From Yamagishiella unicocca (Eukaryota; Chlorophyta; Chlorophyceae; Chlamydomonadales; Volvocaceae): a stretch of 64,000 nt of DNA. Numbering within the stretch: position 1 is the first letter of the stretch; the number at the start of each line of letters is the position of its first letter. Below the pieces are notes generated by a model. The model searched no databases, was not told the DNA's origin, and worked only from the letters and a program-made list of their open reading frames with translations. The stretch is taken from assembly GCA_003116995.1 (NCBI GenBank), contig BDSL01000125.1:124001-188000 (forward strand). The letters run 5' to 3'. Below are positions 1 to 11,981 of this stretch, piece after piece. Both the position numbers and the translations under genes were made by a program.

Positions 1-48
1 GACCAACCTTTGTGGCATGTGCTCACCGGTCTCCCCTATCCTTTGCAG

Positions 49-2729
49 GCGTGGCGGCGGCTGGCCCAGGCCCAGGCGGCGTGGCGCTTGCTTGTGAGTC
101 CCTGCTCCTCCTGCCATTAACCAACGGCCAAAGGTGCTCGTGCCCGCAACCAATGCCCCCCTGCCAGCAGCCAGTTTGCCAATTTCTTTTGGTGCGCAGC
201 CTGGCCTGGCCATGTTAGGTCCATCGCGGGCCGCACATGGCGCGCGGGTGGCACAGGCGACTGCCACACATGTCGTGGCTTAAAACACACTTGATGCAAA
301 TTTACGGCGCGGGGTGCGCATTTCCGCGCGAGGCAGGAGGGGTGGTGGGGAGTGAGGGGGCAAACAGTGGGCCGCCTGCGGTGCGAAGGGGTAGGAGGGG
401 GGTTGTAGGGTTTTGCACCGCCCGCCACGAGTTCCGAATGCACGTGTCGTGCCTTGCCCCCAGGTCCGCCGCTCAAGAAGGTCAAGATGGAAAACCGCTC
501 CCCAAGCGAGCTGGCGAGCAGCACGGGCAGGCAGAAGTTCACGTGGGATCCGGCGTCCTTCATCGACCCTACGAAGAATCTAGAACACGCTGCCTTCTTC
601 GGGTTTCGCCCGGCTGCCCCCCTTCCGGCAGTCATCCCGCCACAGCTTGTGGCGCCGGCGTTCTCCCCCATCGTGCAGGCCGCCGCGCAAGCCGCCCGCC
701 CGCCGCCCGACTTGTGCCCCCTTCGGCACGGCCCGCTGGTTAAGGCAGTGCAACGCCTGCTGGTCCTGTCGAGCAGGCTTTACAAGGACGAGAAAGAGCT
801 GCAGCTGGCCTTCCTGGATTGGCACAACGATGAGCTGGGGTTGGGCTTGATGACCGAGTCTTCGTCACGGTCATCGGATTTGTCCAGCAAGGCTGCTCAC
901 CGCGACGGCATGCTCATAGCCGGCAGCAATTTCATGGTGTCTCTGTTGGTGTGCAAGAGCGACACGGGTGGCGGCGAGCCCCTGGTGCAGTCGCTGCTCA
1001 ACTACCAGAAGCACTATGGGGACGGTGCCGCTTGGGAGGGCTCTCCCCTCCACCGCACAGACACGCTGCCGTCGCTGGTGCTGCTGCTGGAGGGGCCGCG
1101 CCTGTCCTTCCACGCGGTGTGGACGCTCTACCAAAACCGCGTCGCGTACACGCCGTTAACGCCGGTAAGCTCAGCCTACCCAGCCTAATCCACCCAAAAC
1201 TCATCCGGTGGTGTCGTCCGTACAAGTTCGCACCGAAGGCTTGCCCGTGCTTCTGCAGTCGTTTGTTCCTGCGGTCCAACAACACAAAAAAACACACCAC
1301 CAACGGACTTGTGGCTTGGCTTTCCGTATGCTGTGACCGCACACAGCCCCTTGCTCGTCCAGAGGTCTGAACCTCGCGCCTGCTGGTGCTTCCCTCCCGG
1401 TTCCAGAGCTACTACCTCGCCAACGAGCCAGGAGCCACGGCCAACCTATGGAGGCTGGTGGCGGTGCTGGCCGCATACCAGCAGGCCGCGCGTGAGCTAA
1501 CGGAGCACTACAGAGCTCTGGAGGTGCTCGATTTCCAGCGCTGCGCGTCCATGGCAGGGCTGCGGCAGGCGGCCTGCCTCGTCGTGGTCGACGGGAAGCA
1601 GTTGGAACGACCGTGCACGCTGCCGTACAGCCTATTGGACGAGAAGCTGGACCTGAAGGACGTCAGTTTTGTTGGGCCGTGCCTGCTGTACGCAGCGACG
1701 CAGAAGATCCAGGGAGGAGCCGGCGAGCGCGCGGTGCTGATCAAGTTTGTGGAGGGGCGCTACGGGCAGGAGGTGTGTGCGTGCAGTGAGGGGTAACTTC
1801 CGCGTGTGAGAAAGGGTGGAAATGAGTCAAGGTGGGAAATGCGTCAAGGTGGGAAATGAGTCAATTCTATACAATTAGTGTGCGGGTCCAGTACCGACAT
1901 CTACCTTCAGGATTGTCACCCTCAGCATTGCTCACCCGCTACTGCAGGTCCACGAGGCATGGCACTCGGTGGGTGTGGCGCCAGCACTTTACAGCGCCAC
2001 ACCCGTCGGCGGCGGGAGCATGGTGATGGTGGTTATGGAGCACCTGCGCAAGGAGGACGGCTGGACGGCTCTGAGCAAGGTGCCGCGGAAGGACAGGGGC
2101 CAGCAGCTGCAGGCGGCGGCGCGGGAAGCCCTAAGCAAGGCGCATGCGGTGAAGCTGGGCTGCGGCAGCACCGCAGCACATGGGGATGTGCGCGGCCCCA
2201 ATGTCCTGGTGCGCACGATCAAGGGCGGTGGCAGCGCGCCAGAAGTGCAGATAATCGACTTCGACTGGTGGGTGCGGCCGAGGGTGGGTGAAGTGGATGA
2301 GATGAGGGTAAGCAATGCATGCATGTTGATGATGCTGCGGAGGGGCTGCTGTAGGTGGGGTCGGGTGTGGGCCTTCTATTCCGCACAGAGCACACAGAAG
2401 CACAGGGTGGGGAATGGACGGGCGGCAGAAGGGGGGCGTGCTGGTCCTTGCCTCCCTTCCCATTGCTACTAGCTGCGACGCGATCCTTGGCAAGGAATCT
2501 AGCTGCGAGCCTCGCATGGTTTCTCCCCACTCTGTCCCCACCCCAATCCGCTTCCCAACCCCCTTACCCCCCCAGGGCGGGGGCCGACGGCATCGCCCGC
2601 TACCCGCTGCTGCTCCTTTCCTCCTACGCCAAGTGGCACCCCGAGGTGCGCCCAGGCGGCATTATCCACCAGGCGCACGACCGCCACCTGCTGGACAGCG
2701 AGTTCCAGGACAACCACAAGCTGGTTTAA
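49..2729 (+). CDS. Kinase-fold protein, array copy 1 (first exon outside window)
   Basis: Exons 2-6 of the same gene as at 5816-8895: 49-93, 464-1164, 1407-1772, 1948-2267 and 2576-2729. Phases agree throughout (1, 0, 0, 2). The first exon would lie left of the window. The protein carries the PPLKKVK basic stretch, the VLIKF lysine strand, the HGDVRGPNVL catalytic loop and IIDFDWAG. Its only obvious coding difference near the catalytic domain is ATGGTGATGG at about 2021 where the other copies read ATGGTCATGG; both give Met-Val-Met. No stop or frameshift breaks these exons, so this copy is probably functional if its first exon is intact. Confidence 0.75.
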
Positions 2730-2833
2730 ATGCGGGGTTTAGGGGGTTCGGTTGTCGCAGGAGGGAGTGTATAGGACTCCGGTCGGAGACTGGATCTTGA
2801 GACGTCCAGTCTACACTCTCTATCCTTCACCCT

Positions 2834-3073
2834 TTGAGTCTCCATAGCAGTTGTCCGGCGAAGAGTATGGGCAGGCCGGGCTTCAATGCCCACGTGTATC
2901 CCGCTCCCCTGGACCCCAACATATCGTGGGCGGAGTGCGCAGCGTACGGACGGCCCCTGCATGCGAGTCACGACGTTCACCTGTTGCGGCAGCGTGACCT
3001 TGGCGTCCCGGTCCGTCTGAGCAAGTTCCAGGCGCGGGGTGTAATTCTGGACAAGCGCAGGCGGGAGAGATGA
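2834..3073 (+). CDS. Small hypothetical ORF downstream of kinase copy 1
   Basis: A 79-aa frame with an ordinary mixed composition and a basic end (DKRRRER). It lies about 100 bp past the kinase stop in each unit (also 9000-9239). In unit 3 the stop is lost. I do not recognise it. It could be a remnant exon, a 3' UTR frame or chance. A GTGTAAT at about 3039 could serve as a TGTAA poly(A) signal for the kinase gene. Confidence 0.2.
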   Translation: MSLHSSCPAKSMGRPGFNAHVYPAPLDPNISWAECAAYGRPLHASHDVHLLRQRDLGVPVRLSKFQARGVILDKRRRER

Positions 3074-3723
3074 CGATTACAGCCCCAACAGCCGGCTTTT
3101 CGAAAGCTGCCTGACGCGCTGGCAGCTGCTCTCCGGGTCCGGGTCCGGCCCCATTTGTATGGCCCCCAATTAGCTGTAGGGAGTGTAAGGATCAAACTTG
3201 TGTTCGCAATCACAAATATTGACGATCATTACATAACACAGATTTGATACTATTCAGCAGAAGACTGATCTTGACTTGCGGGTCTTGTTTTGCCATACAC
3301 AGTCATCCTTTGGCATGCAAATCTTACCTAGATTATATCATTGTAGTGCTGGAGATGTAGTGTTATTAATGCAATGCAAGAGTCGTTTTGTATTTTGTAT
3401 ATAGTCCTCTGATGAGCAAGCAGGGCTCGGTTGCCCACATGTGTCACGACGCTGTCGGGGTGTAATTTGGGCGTCAGGACATTATGGCATGCGAGGTAGT
3501 CGGGGATAACATCTAACATCGGTATGGATGTGTTTCACAAACGCGGACCATACGGTTAACCTGTACATGATGAACGATTGTCCCGATGGCACCACTGTTG
3601 CTTCGACAGTGGGCACAGATGCAAAGCAACCGACGCAATTGGGCTGTCAGGGTATACTGGCGTCGGTGGTGCAGGACCGTCGCTGGTCGTACAAGCAGCG
3701 GTGGTAGGAAACCATTAGGAGCC

Positions 3724-4262
3724 TCAGTTGGCCTCAACTGGCTCCATACAATCTAGCCGGATTAGGTAATACGTTTCGTTCAGTTGCAGGGCGCTGTAGT
3801 TGAGCGCCTGCCTGAAGTTGGGTGCATCTCGAGATAGCTTCGTGCGTAATCGAGTCACCACGTTTCCGTACTCCAGAACCACTGACAGGCCGGAGTCATA
3901 CTCGGATTGGGGTGTCATGCAGTTGCAGCGTCGTCGAAGCCAGCAGTAGGAATGTCCCAGGAAAGCACCCACACCCGCCGTCCCCGTGTATCATGCCATT
4001 CCCAGGCACACCAAACTCGTCTAAACCCGTCCCCATCCCACCCCTCAGCCCCACCTAACCGCAACCCTCGCCCAGCCCCTCCCGCTCCGGCCGTTGCCGC
4101 AATGCAACAGAGCCCGACACTGGGCCAGCCGCTGCCACCGCCGCTCCAATTCGAAACGCCCCGACCCGACCGAGCGCGGGCAGAGGCACGTAACTCACCT
4201 GGATGTACGACATTGTGATGCGGTATATGTGCATGGAGTCGAGCGCCGCCTGCCTTGCCCAC
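3724..4262 (-). CDS. Hypothetical gene remnant, 3' exons, unit 1
   Basis: The final exon (about 3930 down to the TGA at 3724) has strong coding character, with low-bias residues such as ALNYSALQLNETYYLIRLD. An upstream exon is likely at 4262-4199: it has a polypyrimidine-AG acceptor and a CAG|GTGAGT donor and encodes ALDSMHIYRITMSYIQ in phase 0. Upstream of it lies a LINE tail on the other strand, so the gene may be 5'-truncated by that insertion. It is convergent with the kinase gene. A fragment resembling part of the last exon occurs at about 47759-47830. Family not recognised. Confidence 0.4.
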
Positions 4263-4319
4263 CTGGGGGGACCAGCCGGGTGCCGTGCGCTCGCGCGCAG
4301 CTGACGGCGGTTGCGCTTT

Positions 4320-4490
4320 TTGGGGCCTGTTTGCTTTCATGGTCCACCCACCCGTTCCTCCTTGTGATTGGGGGTCGCTTGCGGCTTGCTGCCTGATCCC
4401 TGGGTGGCCTAGAGGGCCTGAGCGGCTCCTTACTCGTGCTCTTCGTTGGCTTGTCTTCACCGGCGGTGGGCCTTGGGGTGCCTGCGTTCA
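4320..4490 (+). mobile_element. LINE ORF2 3'-end remnant, unit 1
   Basis: The plus strand encodes SWSTHPFLLVIGG followed by a stop at 4396. It lines up with the C-terminal SRHPFLRVVANRL of the intact LINE ORF2 at 28039-32334. Only the last few dozen codons and part of a 3' tail remain. An equivalent remnant lies at about 10486-10656 in unit 2. Confidence 0.6.
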
Positions 4491-4562
4491 TCCGTCGTTC
4501 CAAGTCGGACAGCTCAGTTGCCGCAAACGCGCATCCCATTTCGCCGCGGACACCGCGTGACA

Positions 4563-5815
4563 TCACAGACCCTGTTGGCTAGTGATCAATAGCGGCAACA
4601 GGGGGGAGTTCCTAGGCACCGCCGCTACCTCCCGCACCTCCACCGTACGCCGTCCAAAGGGGGCAGTTGTCATTGCCGTGGTTTTGCGACAGGCAAAGGA
4701 AACACGCCTGACGGGCGCGGGCGGCGCTATTGCAACAAAACATTGAAGTCCACCTCCGTGAAGATGGTTTGCGTGCCGGTGTCTTTGTGCTGATGCATGG
4801 GGCAACGGAGTAAGCGCGGAGGGAGGGAGGGTGAAGCGCTGGCAAAAACACGAAGACGAAAACCTCAACACGGGCGGGAGGGGGGCGAGCGGAAAACACA
4901 TTCGAGGCACAGGCAGCAGTGCTGTTATAGTGCTGCTGTATCGCTGCTATCGTGCTGCTAGGTGCTGCTATCGTGCTGTTATCGTGCTGCTAGGTGCTGC
5001 TATAGTAGTGTTGCTAGTGCTGCCGAAACGTCTCCTTGGCTGTCGTATGCCTAGGTGGAAACCTCACCTCCCAAAACCCTGACTCGGGTGTCAGGCCACG
5101 TCGGGAGACCGCCGGGCGCCGTTTCAGGGACCAACCCGCCGCCCATGCCAGCGTGGCACACAGGCCATGCCACCAGCGCCTTCCTTCCATCTACCGGTAT
5201 CCGCTTCCCCAATCCTCCCCAATCATCTACCTGTCAAATTCCCCCACCCCGGGCGTGTCTATGAACCTAGACGTGTTCCTTTACATGTTCGTTTACGGCG
5301 TTTTGTGGACTTGTGCAAGCGGTGCTGCATTCTGCGGGAAATGTGGCGCAGCCTTTCCCACCGAATTCTTCTTATGGCAAGCTCGATGTGGCTCACAAGG
5401 ACAACATTGGTTGTGCATAAGGTCGCGCTTTGAAGCTCTATCCACCGATTGTTACAGTGCACCAAATAGAGCTAATAGCACGGGATGAGCGCTTGAGCGA
5501 TGAGCGCATAAGCGAACAGAATGTACGACCGGCTCATCAACAGTTCCGGCAGGCTGATGGCTGAAACTTTTATTATGTTCCTGCCTCCGTATGCGCGTTT
5601 CTGTTGACTACAGTCACGCTTGACGTTTCTGACGACTACAGTCACGCTTGCGCCAGATCCGGCGCCCAATGTTTCCCCGACTGGACTTACGCCCAGCGCT
5701 CCGTCTTGCGGCCTTCAGTTAGCCTACGATTTCCTGTTTAGGGATCCGGATCGCCGTTTGCTTTCCTTGCAGCCCCTTGACTTTCGTCTGGCGCACTCGT
5801 AAATTGACGCTAGGC
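4563..5815. other. Array spacer with no convincing gene (also 10729-11981)
   Basis: No reading frame here has clear coding character. It holds a short degenerate run of GCTGCTATCGTGCTGCTAGG-like units at 4918-5030. A directly repeated 17-mer, GACTACAGTCACGCTTG, occurs twice at about 5609 and 5633, some 170-210 bp upstream of the kinase start, and could be a promoter element. No TATA box is obvious. Confidence 0.5.
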
Positions 5816-8800
5816 ATGGTCACCATTCGCGCTGCACTGCGCTCAGTGCATGGTGAAAGCGACGACTCGCTGAAGCCCATTGTTGATGCGCTTTCCGCAT
5901 CGGGCTACGACCCGGAGTCTGAGGCTGGGGGCGCCTTTAAGGAGCTCGACGCTGGGGACGTTCCTGGGTTGAACCTCAGGCAACGTAATGCTTTGAAGGC
6001 TGCCATAAAAAGTGAGAATTGCTCGCGGACAGGTTTCGCAAATCTGTGTCGGCACAAGCACTGCGGGCCCACTGACATGCAACTACCTGCAACTGCCTTT
6101 AACTAACTGAGGGGAGACCGGTGAGCACATGCCACAAAGGTTGGTCGTTGCCGAGTCGAAGGGCAACGACCAACCTTTGTGGCATGTGCTCACCGGTCTC
6201 CCCTATCCTTTGCAGGCGTGGCGGCGGCTGGCCCAGGCCCAGGCGGCGTGGCGCTTGCTTGTGAGTCCCTGCTCCTCCTGCCATTAACCAACGGCCAAAG
6301 GTGCTCGTGCCCGCAACCAATGCCCCCCTGCCAGCAGCCAGTTTGCCAATTTCTTTTGGTGCGCAGCCTGGCCTGGCCATGTTAGGTCCATCGCGGGCCG
6401 CACATGGCGCGCGGGTGGCACAGGCGACTGCCACACATGTCGTGGCTTAAAACACACTTGATGCAAATTTACGGCGCGGGGTGCGCATTTCCGCGCGAGG
6501 CAGGAGGGGTGGTGGGGAGTGAGGGGGCAAACAGTGGGCCGCCTGCGGTGCGAAGGGGTAGGAGGGGGGTTGTAGGGTTTTGCACCGCCCGCCACGAGTT
6601 CCGAATGCACGTGTCGTGCCTTGCCCCCAGGTCCGCCGCTCAAGAAGGTCAAGATGGAAAACCGCTCCCCAAGCGAGCTGGCGAGCAGCACGGGCAGGCA
6701 GAAGTTCACGTGGGATCCGGCGTCCTTCATCGACCCTACGAAGAATCTAGAACACGCTGCCTTCTTCGGGTTTCGCCCGGCTGCCCCCCTTCCGGCAGTC
6801 ATCCCGCCACAGCTTGTGGCGCCGGCGTTCTCCCCCATCGTGCAGGCCGCCGCGCAAGCCGCCCGCCCGCCGCCCGACTTGTGCCCCCTTCGGCACGGCC
6901 CGCTGGTTAAGGCAGTGCAACGCCTGCTGGTCCTGTCGAGCAGGCTTTACAAGGACGAGAAAGAGCTGCAGCTGGCCTTCCTGGATTGGCACAACGATGA
7001 GCTGGGGTTGGGCTTGATGACCGAGTCTTCGTCACGGTCATCGGATTTGTCCAGCAAGGCTGCTCACCGCGACGGCATGCTCATAGCCGGCAGCAATTTC
7101 ATGGTGTCTCTGTTGGTGTGCAAGAGCGACACGGGTGGCGGCGAGCCCCTGGTGCAGTCGCTGCTCAACTACCAGAAGCACTATGGGGACGGTGCCGCTT
7201 GGGAGGGCTCTCCCCTCCACCGCACAGACACGCTGCCGTCGCTGGTGCTGCTGCTGGAGGGGCCGCGCCTGTCCTTCCACGCGGTGTGGACGCTCTACCA
7301 AAACCGCGTCGCGTACACGCCGTTAACGCCGGTAAGCTCAGCCTACCCAGCCTAATCCACCCAAAACTCATCCGGTGGTGTCGTCCGTACAAGTTCGCAC
7401 CGAAGGCTTGCCCGTGCTTCTGCAGTCGTTTGTTCCTGCGGTCCAACAACACAAAAAACACACCACCAACGGACTTGTGGCTTGGCTTTCCGTATGCTGT
7501 GACCGCACACAGCCCCTTGCTCGTCCAGAGGTCTGAACCTCGCGCCTGCTGGTGCTTCCCTCCCGGTTCCAGAGCTACTACCTCGCCAACGAGCCAGGAG
7601 CCACGGCCAACCTATGGAGGCTGGTGGCGGTGCTGGCCGCATACCAGCAGGCCGCGCGTGAGCTAACGGAGCACTACAGAGCTCTGGAGGTGCTCGATTT
7701 CCAGCGCTGCGCGTCCATGGCAGGGCTGCGGCAGGCGGCCTGCCTCGTCGTGGTCGACGGGAAGCAGTTGGAACGACCGTGCACGCTGCCGTACAGCCTA
7801 TTGGACGAGAAGCTGGACCTGAAGGACGTCAGTTTTGTTGGGCCGTGCCTGCTGTACGCAGCGACGCAGAAGATCCAGGGAGGAGCCGGCGAGCGCGCGG
7901 TGCTGATCAAGTTTGTGGAGGGGCGCTACGGGCAGGAGGTGTGTGCGTGCAGTGAGGGGTAACTTCCGCGTGTGAGAAAGGGTGGAAATGAGTCAAGGTG
8001 GGAAATGCGTCAAGGTGGGAAATGAGTCAATTCTATACAATTAGTGTGCGGGTCCAGTACCGACATCTACCTTCAGGATTGTCACCCTCAGCATTGCTCA
8101 CCCGCTACTGCAGGTCCACGAGGCATGGCACTCGGTGGGTGTGGCGCCAGCACTTTACAGCGCCACACCCGTCGGCGGCGGGAGCATGGTCATGGTGGTT
8201 ATGGAGCACCTGCGCAAGGAGGACGGCTGGACGGCTCTGAGCAAGGTGCCGCGGAAGGACAGGGGCCAGCAGCTGCAGGCGGCGGCGCGGGAAGCCCTAA
8301 GCAAGGCGCATGCGGTGAAGCTGGGCTGCGGCAGCACCGCAGCACATGGGGATGTGCGCGGCCCCAATGTCCTGGTGCGCACGATCAAGGGCGGTGGCAG
8401 CGCGCCAGAAGTGCAGATAATCGACTTCGACTGGTGGGTGCGGCCGAGGGTGGGTGAAGTGGATGAGATGAGGGTAAGCAATGCATGCATGTTGATGATG
8501 CTGCGGAGGGGCTGCTGTAGGTGGGGTCGGGTGTGGGCCTTCTATTCCGCACAGAGCACACAGAAGCACAGGGTGGGGAATGGACGGGCGGCAGAAGGGG
8601 GGCGTGCTGGTCCTTGCCTCCCTTCCCATTGCTACTAGCTGCGACGCGATCCTTGGCAAGGAATCTAGCTGCGAGCCTCGCATGGTTTCTCCCCACTCTG
8701 TCCCCACCCCAATCCGCTTCCCAACCCCCTTACCCCCCCAGGGCGGGGGCCGACGGCATCGCCCGCTACCCGCTGCTGCTCCTTTCCTCCTACGCCAAGT

Positions 8801-8895
8801 GGCACCCCGAGGTGCGCCCAGGCGGCATTATCCACCAGGCGCACGACCGCCACCTGCTGGACAGCGAGTTCCAGGACAACCACAAGCTGGTTTAA
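5816..8895 (+). CDS. Kinase-fold protein with HGD/DFDWAG motifs (Crinkler-type kinase candidate), array copy 2
   Basis: Six exons: 5816-6011, 6216-6260, 6631-7331, 7573-7938, 8114-8433 and 8742-8895, coding for 593 aa with every splice phase consistent. Residues 1-65 form a small helical header. Residues 66-80 come from a 45-nt exon rich in Ala, Gly and Pro. A basic PPLKKVK stretch, possibly a nuclear signal, follows at about 82. The C-terminal third is a kinase fold: VLIKF (Lys about 427), MVVMEHL hinge, HGDVRGPN (Asp 516, Asn 521), IIDFDWAG (Asp 540) and a following ARYP. HGD/DFDWAG wording is typical of the atypical kinases attached to Crinkler-like proteins in fungi, oomycetes and algae; no search was run. 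The start is the first ATG that opens the header and has no upstream in-frame rival with coding character. Intron 1 contains a 42-bp perfect hairpin. Substrate is unknown. Confidence 0.75.
6111..6203. repeat. Perfect 42-bp inverted repeat with 9-nt loop in kinase intron 1
   Basis: The left arm 6111-6152 and right arm 6162-6203 are exact reverse complements around the loop GAGTCGAAG. The structure lies inside intron 1 (6012-6215), and the right arm ends 12 nt before the acceptor AG. In RNA it would form a long uninterrupted stem. It also marks the point where the sequence at the left edge of the window begins. Confidence 0.95.
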
Positions 8896-9889
8896 ATGCG
8901 GGGTTTAGGGGGTTCGGTTGTCGCAGGAGGGAGTGTATAGGACTCCGGTCGGAGACTGGATCTTGAGACGTCCAGTCTACACTCTCTATCCTTCACCCTT
9001 TGAGTCTCCATAGCAGTTGTCCGGCGAAGAGTATGGGCAGGCCGGGCTTCAATGCCCACGTGTATCCCGCTCCCCTGAACCCCAACATATCGTGGGCGGA
9101 GTGCGCAGCGTACGGACGGCCCCTGCATGCGAGTCACGACGTTCATCTGTTGCGGCAGCGTGACCTTGGCGTCCCGGTCCGTCTGAGCAAGTTCCAGGCG
9201 CGGGGTGTAATTCTGGACAAGCGCAGGCGGGAGAGATGACGATTACAGCCCCAACAGCCGGCTTTTCGAAAGCTGCCTGACGCGCTGGCAGCTGCTCTCC
9301 GGGTCCGGGTCCGGCCCCATTTGTATGGCCCCCAATTAGCTGTAGGGAGTGTAAGGATCAAACTTGTGTTCGCAATCACAAATATTGACGATCATTACAT
9401 AACACAGATTTGATACTATTCAGCAGAAGACTGATCTTGACTTGCGGGTCTTGTTTTGCCATACACAGTCATCCTTTGGCATGCAAATCTTACCTAGATT
9501 ATATCATTGTAGTGCTGGAGATGTAGTGTTATTAATGCAATGCAAGAGTCGTTTTGTATTTTGTATAGAGTCCTCTGATGAGCAAGCAGGGCTCGGTTGC
9601 CCACATGTGTCACGACGCTGTCGGGGTGTAATTTGGGCGTCAGGACATTATGGCATGCGAGGTAGTCGGGGATAACATCTAACATCGGTATGGATGTGTT
9701 TCACCAACGCGGACCATACGGTTAACCTGTACATGATGAACGATTGTCCCGATGGCACCACTGTTGCTTCGACAGTGGGCACAGATGCAAAGCAACCGAC
9801 GCAATTGGGCTGTCAGGGTATACTGGCGTCGGTGGTGCAGGACCGTCGCTGGTCGTACAAGCAGCGGTGGTAGGAAACCATTAGGAGCC

Positions 9890-10428
9890 TCAGTTGGCCT
9901 CAACTGGCTCCATACAATCTAGCCGGATTAGGTAATACGTTTCGTTCAGTTGCAGGGCGCTGTAGTTGAGCGCCTGCCTGAAGTTGGGTGCATCTCGAGA
10001 TAGCTTCGTGCGTAATCGAGTCACCACGTTTCCGTACTCCAGAACCACTGACAGGCCGGAGTCATACTCGGATTGGGGTGTCATGCAGTTGCAGGGTCGT
10101 CGAAGCCAGCAGTAGGAATGTCCCAGGAAAGCACCCACACCCGCCGTCCCCGTGTATCATGCCATTCCCAGGCACACCAAACTCGTCTAAACCCGTCCCC
10201 ATCCCACCCCTCAGCCCCACCTAACCGCAACCCTCGCCCAGCCCCTCCCGCTCCGGCCGTTGCCGCAATGCAACAGAGCCCGACACTGGGCCAGCCGCTG
10301 CCACCGCCGCTCCAATTCGAAACGCCCCGACCCGACCGAGCGCGGGCAGAGGCACGTAACTCACCTGGATGTACGACATTGTGATGCGGTATATGTGCAT
10401 GGAGTCGAGCGCCGCCTGCCTTGCCCAC
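9890..10428 (-). CDS. Hypothetical gene remnant, 3' exons, unit 2
   Basis: Unit 2 copy of the frame at 3724-4262, with the same two putative exons (10428-10365, and about 10096 down to 9890). One difference from units 1 and 3 is GCAGGGTCG for GCAGCGTCG near 10094. No function can be named. Confidence 0.4.
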
Positions 10429-10485
10429 CTGGGGGGACCAGCCGGGTGCCGTGCGCTCGCGCGCAGCTGACGGCGGTTGCGCTCT

Positions 10486-10656
10486 TTGGGGCCTGTTTGC
10501 TTCCATGGTCCACCCACCCGTTCCTCCTTGTGATTGGGGGTCGCTTGCGGCTTGCTGCCTGATCCCTGGGTGGCCTAGAGGGCCTGAGCGGCTCCTTACT
10601 CGTGCTCTTCGTTGGCTTGTCTTCACCGGCGGTGGGCCTTGGGGTGCCTGCGTTCA
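10486..10656 (+). mobile_element. LINE ORF2 3'-end remnant, unit 2
   Basis: Same remnant as at 4320-4490, with a few base changes (for example CTCTTTGG for CTTTTTGG). Both units 1 and 2 lose the LINE tail at the same junction, about 10650 here. Confidence 0.6.
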
Positions 10657-11981
10657 TCCGTCGTTCCAAGTCGGACAGCTCAGTTGCCGCAAACGCGCAT
10701 CCCATTTCGCCGCGGACACCGCGTGACATCACAGACCCTGTTGGCTGGTGATCAATAGCGGCAACAGGGGGGAGTTCCTAGGCACCGCCGCTACCTCCCG
10801 CACCTCCACCGTACGCCGTCCAAAGGGGGCAGTTGTCATAGCCGTGGTTTTGCGACAGGCAAAGGAAACACGCCTGACGGGCGCGGGCGGCGCTACTGCA
10901 ACAAAACATTGAAGTCCACCTCCGTGAAGATGGTTTGCGTGCCGGTGTCTTTGTGCTGATGCATGGGGCAACGGAGTAAGCGCGGAGGGAGGGAGGGTGA
11001 AGCGCTGGCAAAAACACGAAGACGAAAACCTCAACACGGGCGGGAGGGGGGCGAGCGGAAAACACATTCGAGGCACAGGCAGCAGTGCTGTTATAGTGCT
11101 GCTGTATCGCTGCTATCGTGCTGCTAGGTGCTGCTATCGTGCTGTTATCGTGCTGCTAGGTGCTGCTATAGTAGTGTTGCTAGTGCTGCCGAAACGTCTC
11201 CTTGGCTGTCGTATGCCTAGGTGGAAACCTCACCTCCCAAAACCCTGACTCGGGTGTCAGGCCACGTCGGGAGACCGCCGGGCGCCGTTTCAGGGACCAA
11301 CCCGCCGCCCATGCCAGCGTGGCACACAGGCCATGCCACCAGCGCCTTCCTTCCATCTACCGGTATCCGCTTCCCCAATCCTCCCCAATCATCTACCTGT
11401 CAAATTCCCCCACCCCGGGCGTGTCTATGAACCTAGACGTGTTCCTTTACATGTTCGTTTACGGCGTTTTGTGGACTTGTGCAAGCGGTGCTGCATTCTG
11501 CGGAAAATGTGGCGCAGCCTTTCCCACCGAATTCTTCTTATGGCAAGCTCGATGTGGCTCACAAGGACAACATTGGTTGTGCATAAGGTCGCGCTTTGAA
11601 GCTCTATCCACCGATTGTTACAGTGCACCAAATAGAGCTAATAGCACGGGATGAGCGCTTGAGCGATGAGCGCATAAGCGAACAGAATGTACGACCGGCT
11701 CATCAACAGTTCCGGCAGGCTGATGGCTGAAACTTTTATTATGTTCCTGCCTCCGTATGCGCGTTTCTGTTGACTACAGTCACGCTTGACGTTTCTGACG
11801 ACTACAGTCACGCTTGCGCCAGATCCGGCGCCCAATGTTTCCCCGACTGGACTTACGCCCAGCGCTCCGTCTTGCGGCCTTCAGTTAGCCTACGATTTCC
11901 TGTTTAGGGATCCGGATCGCCGTTTGCTTTCCTTGCAGCCCCTTGACTTTCGTCTGGCGCACTCGTAAATTGACGCTAGGC

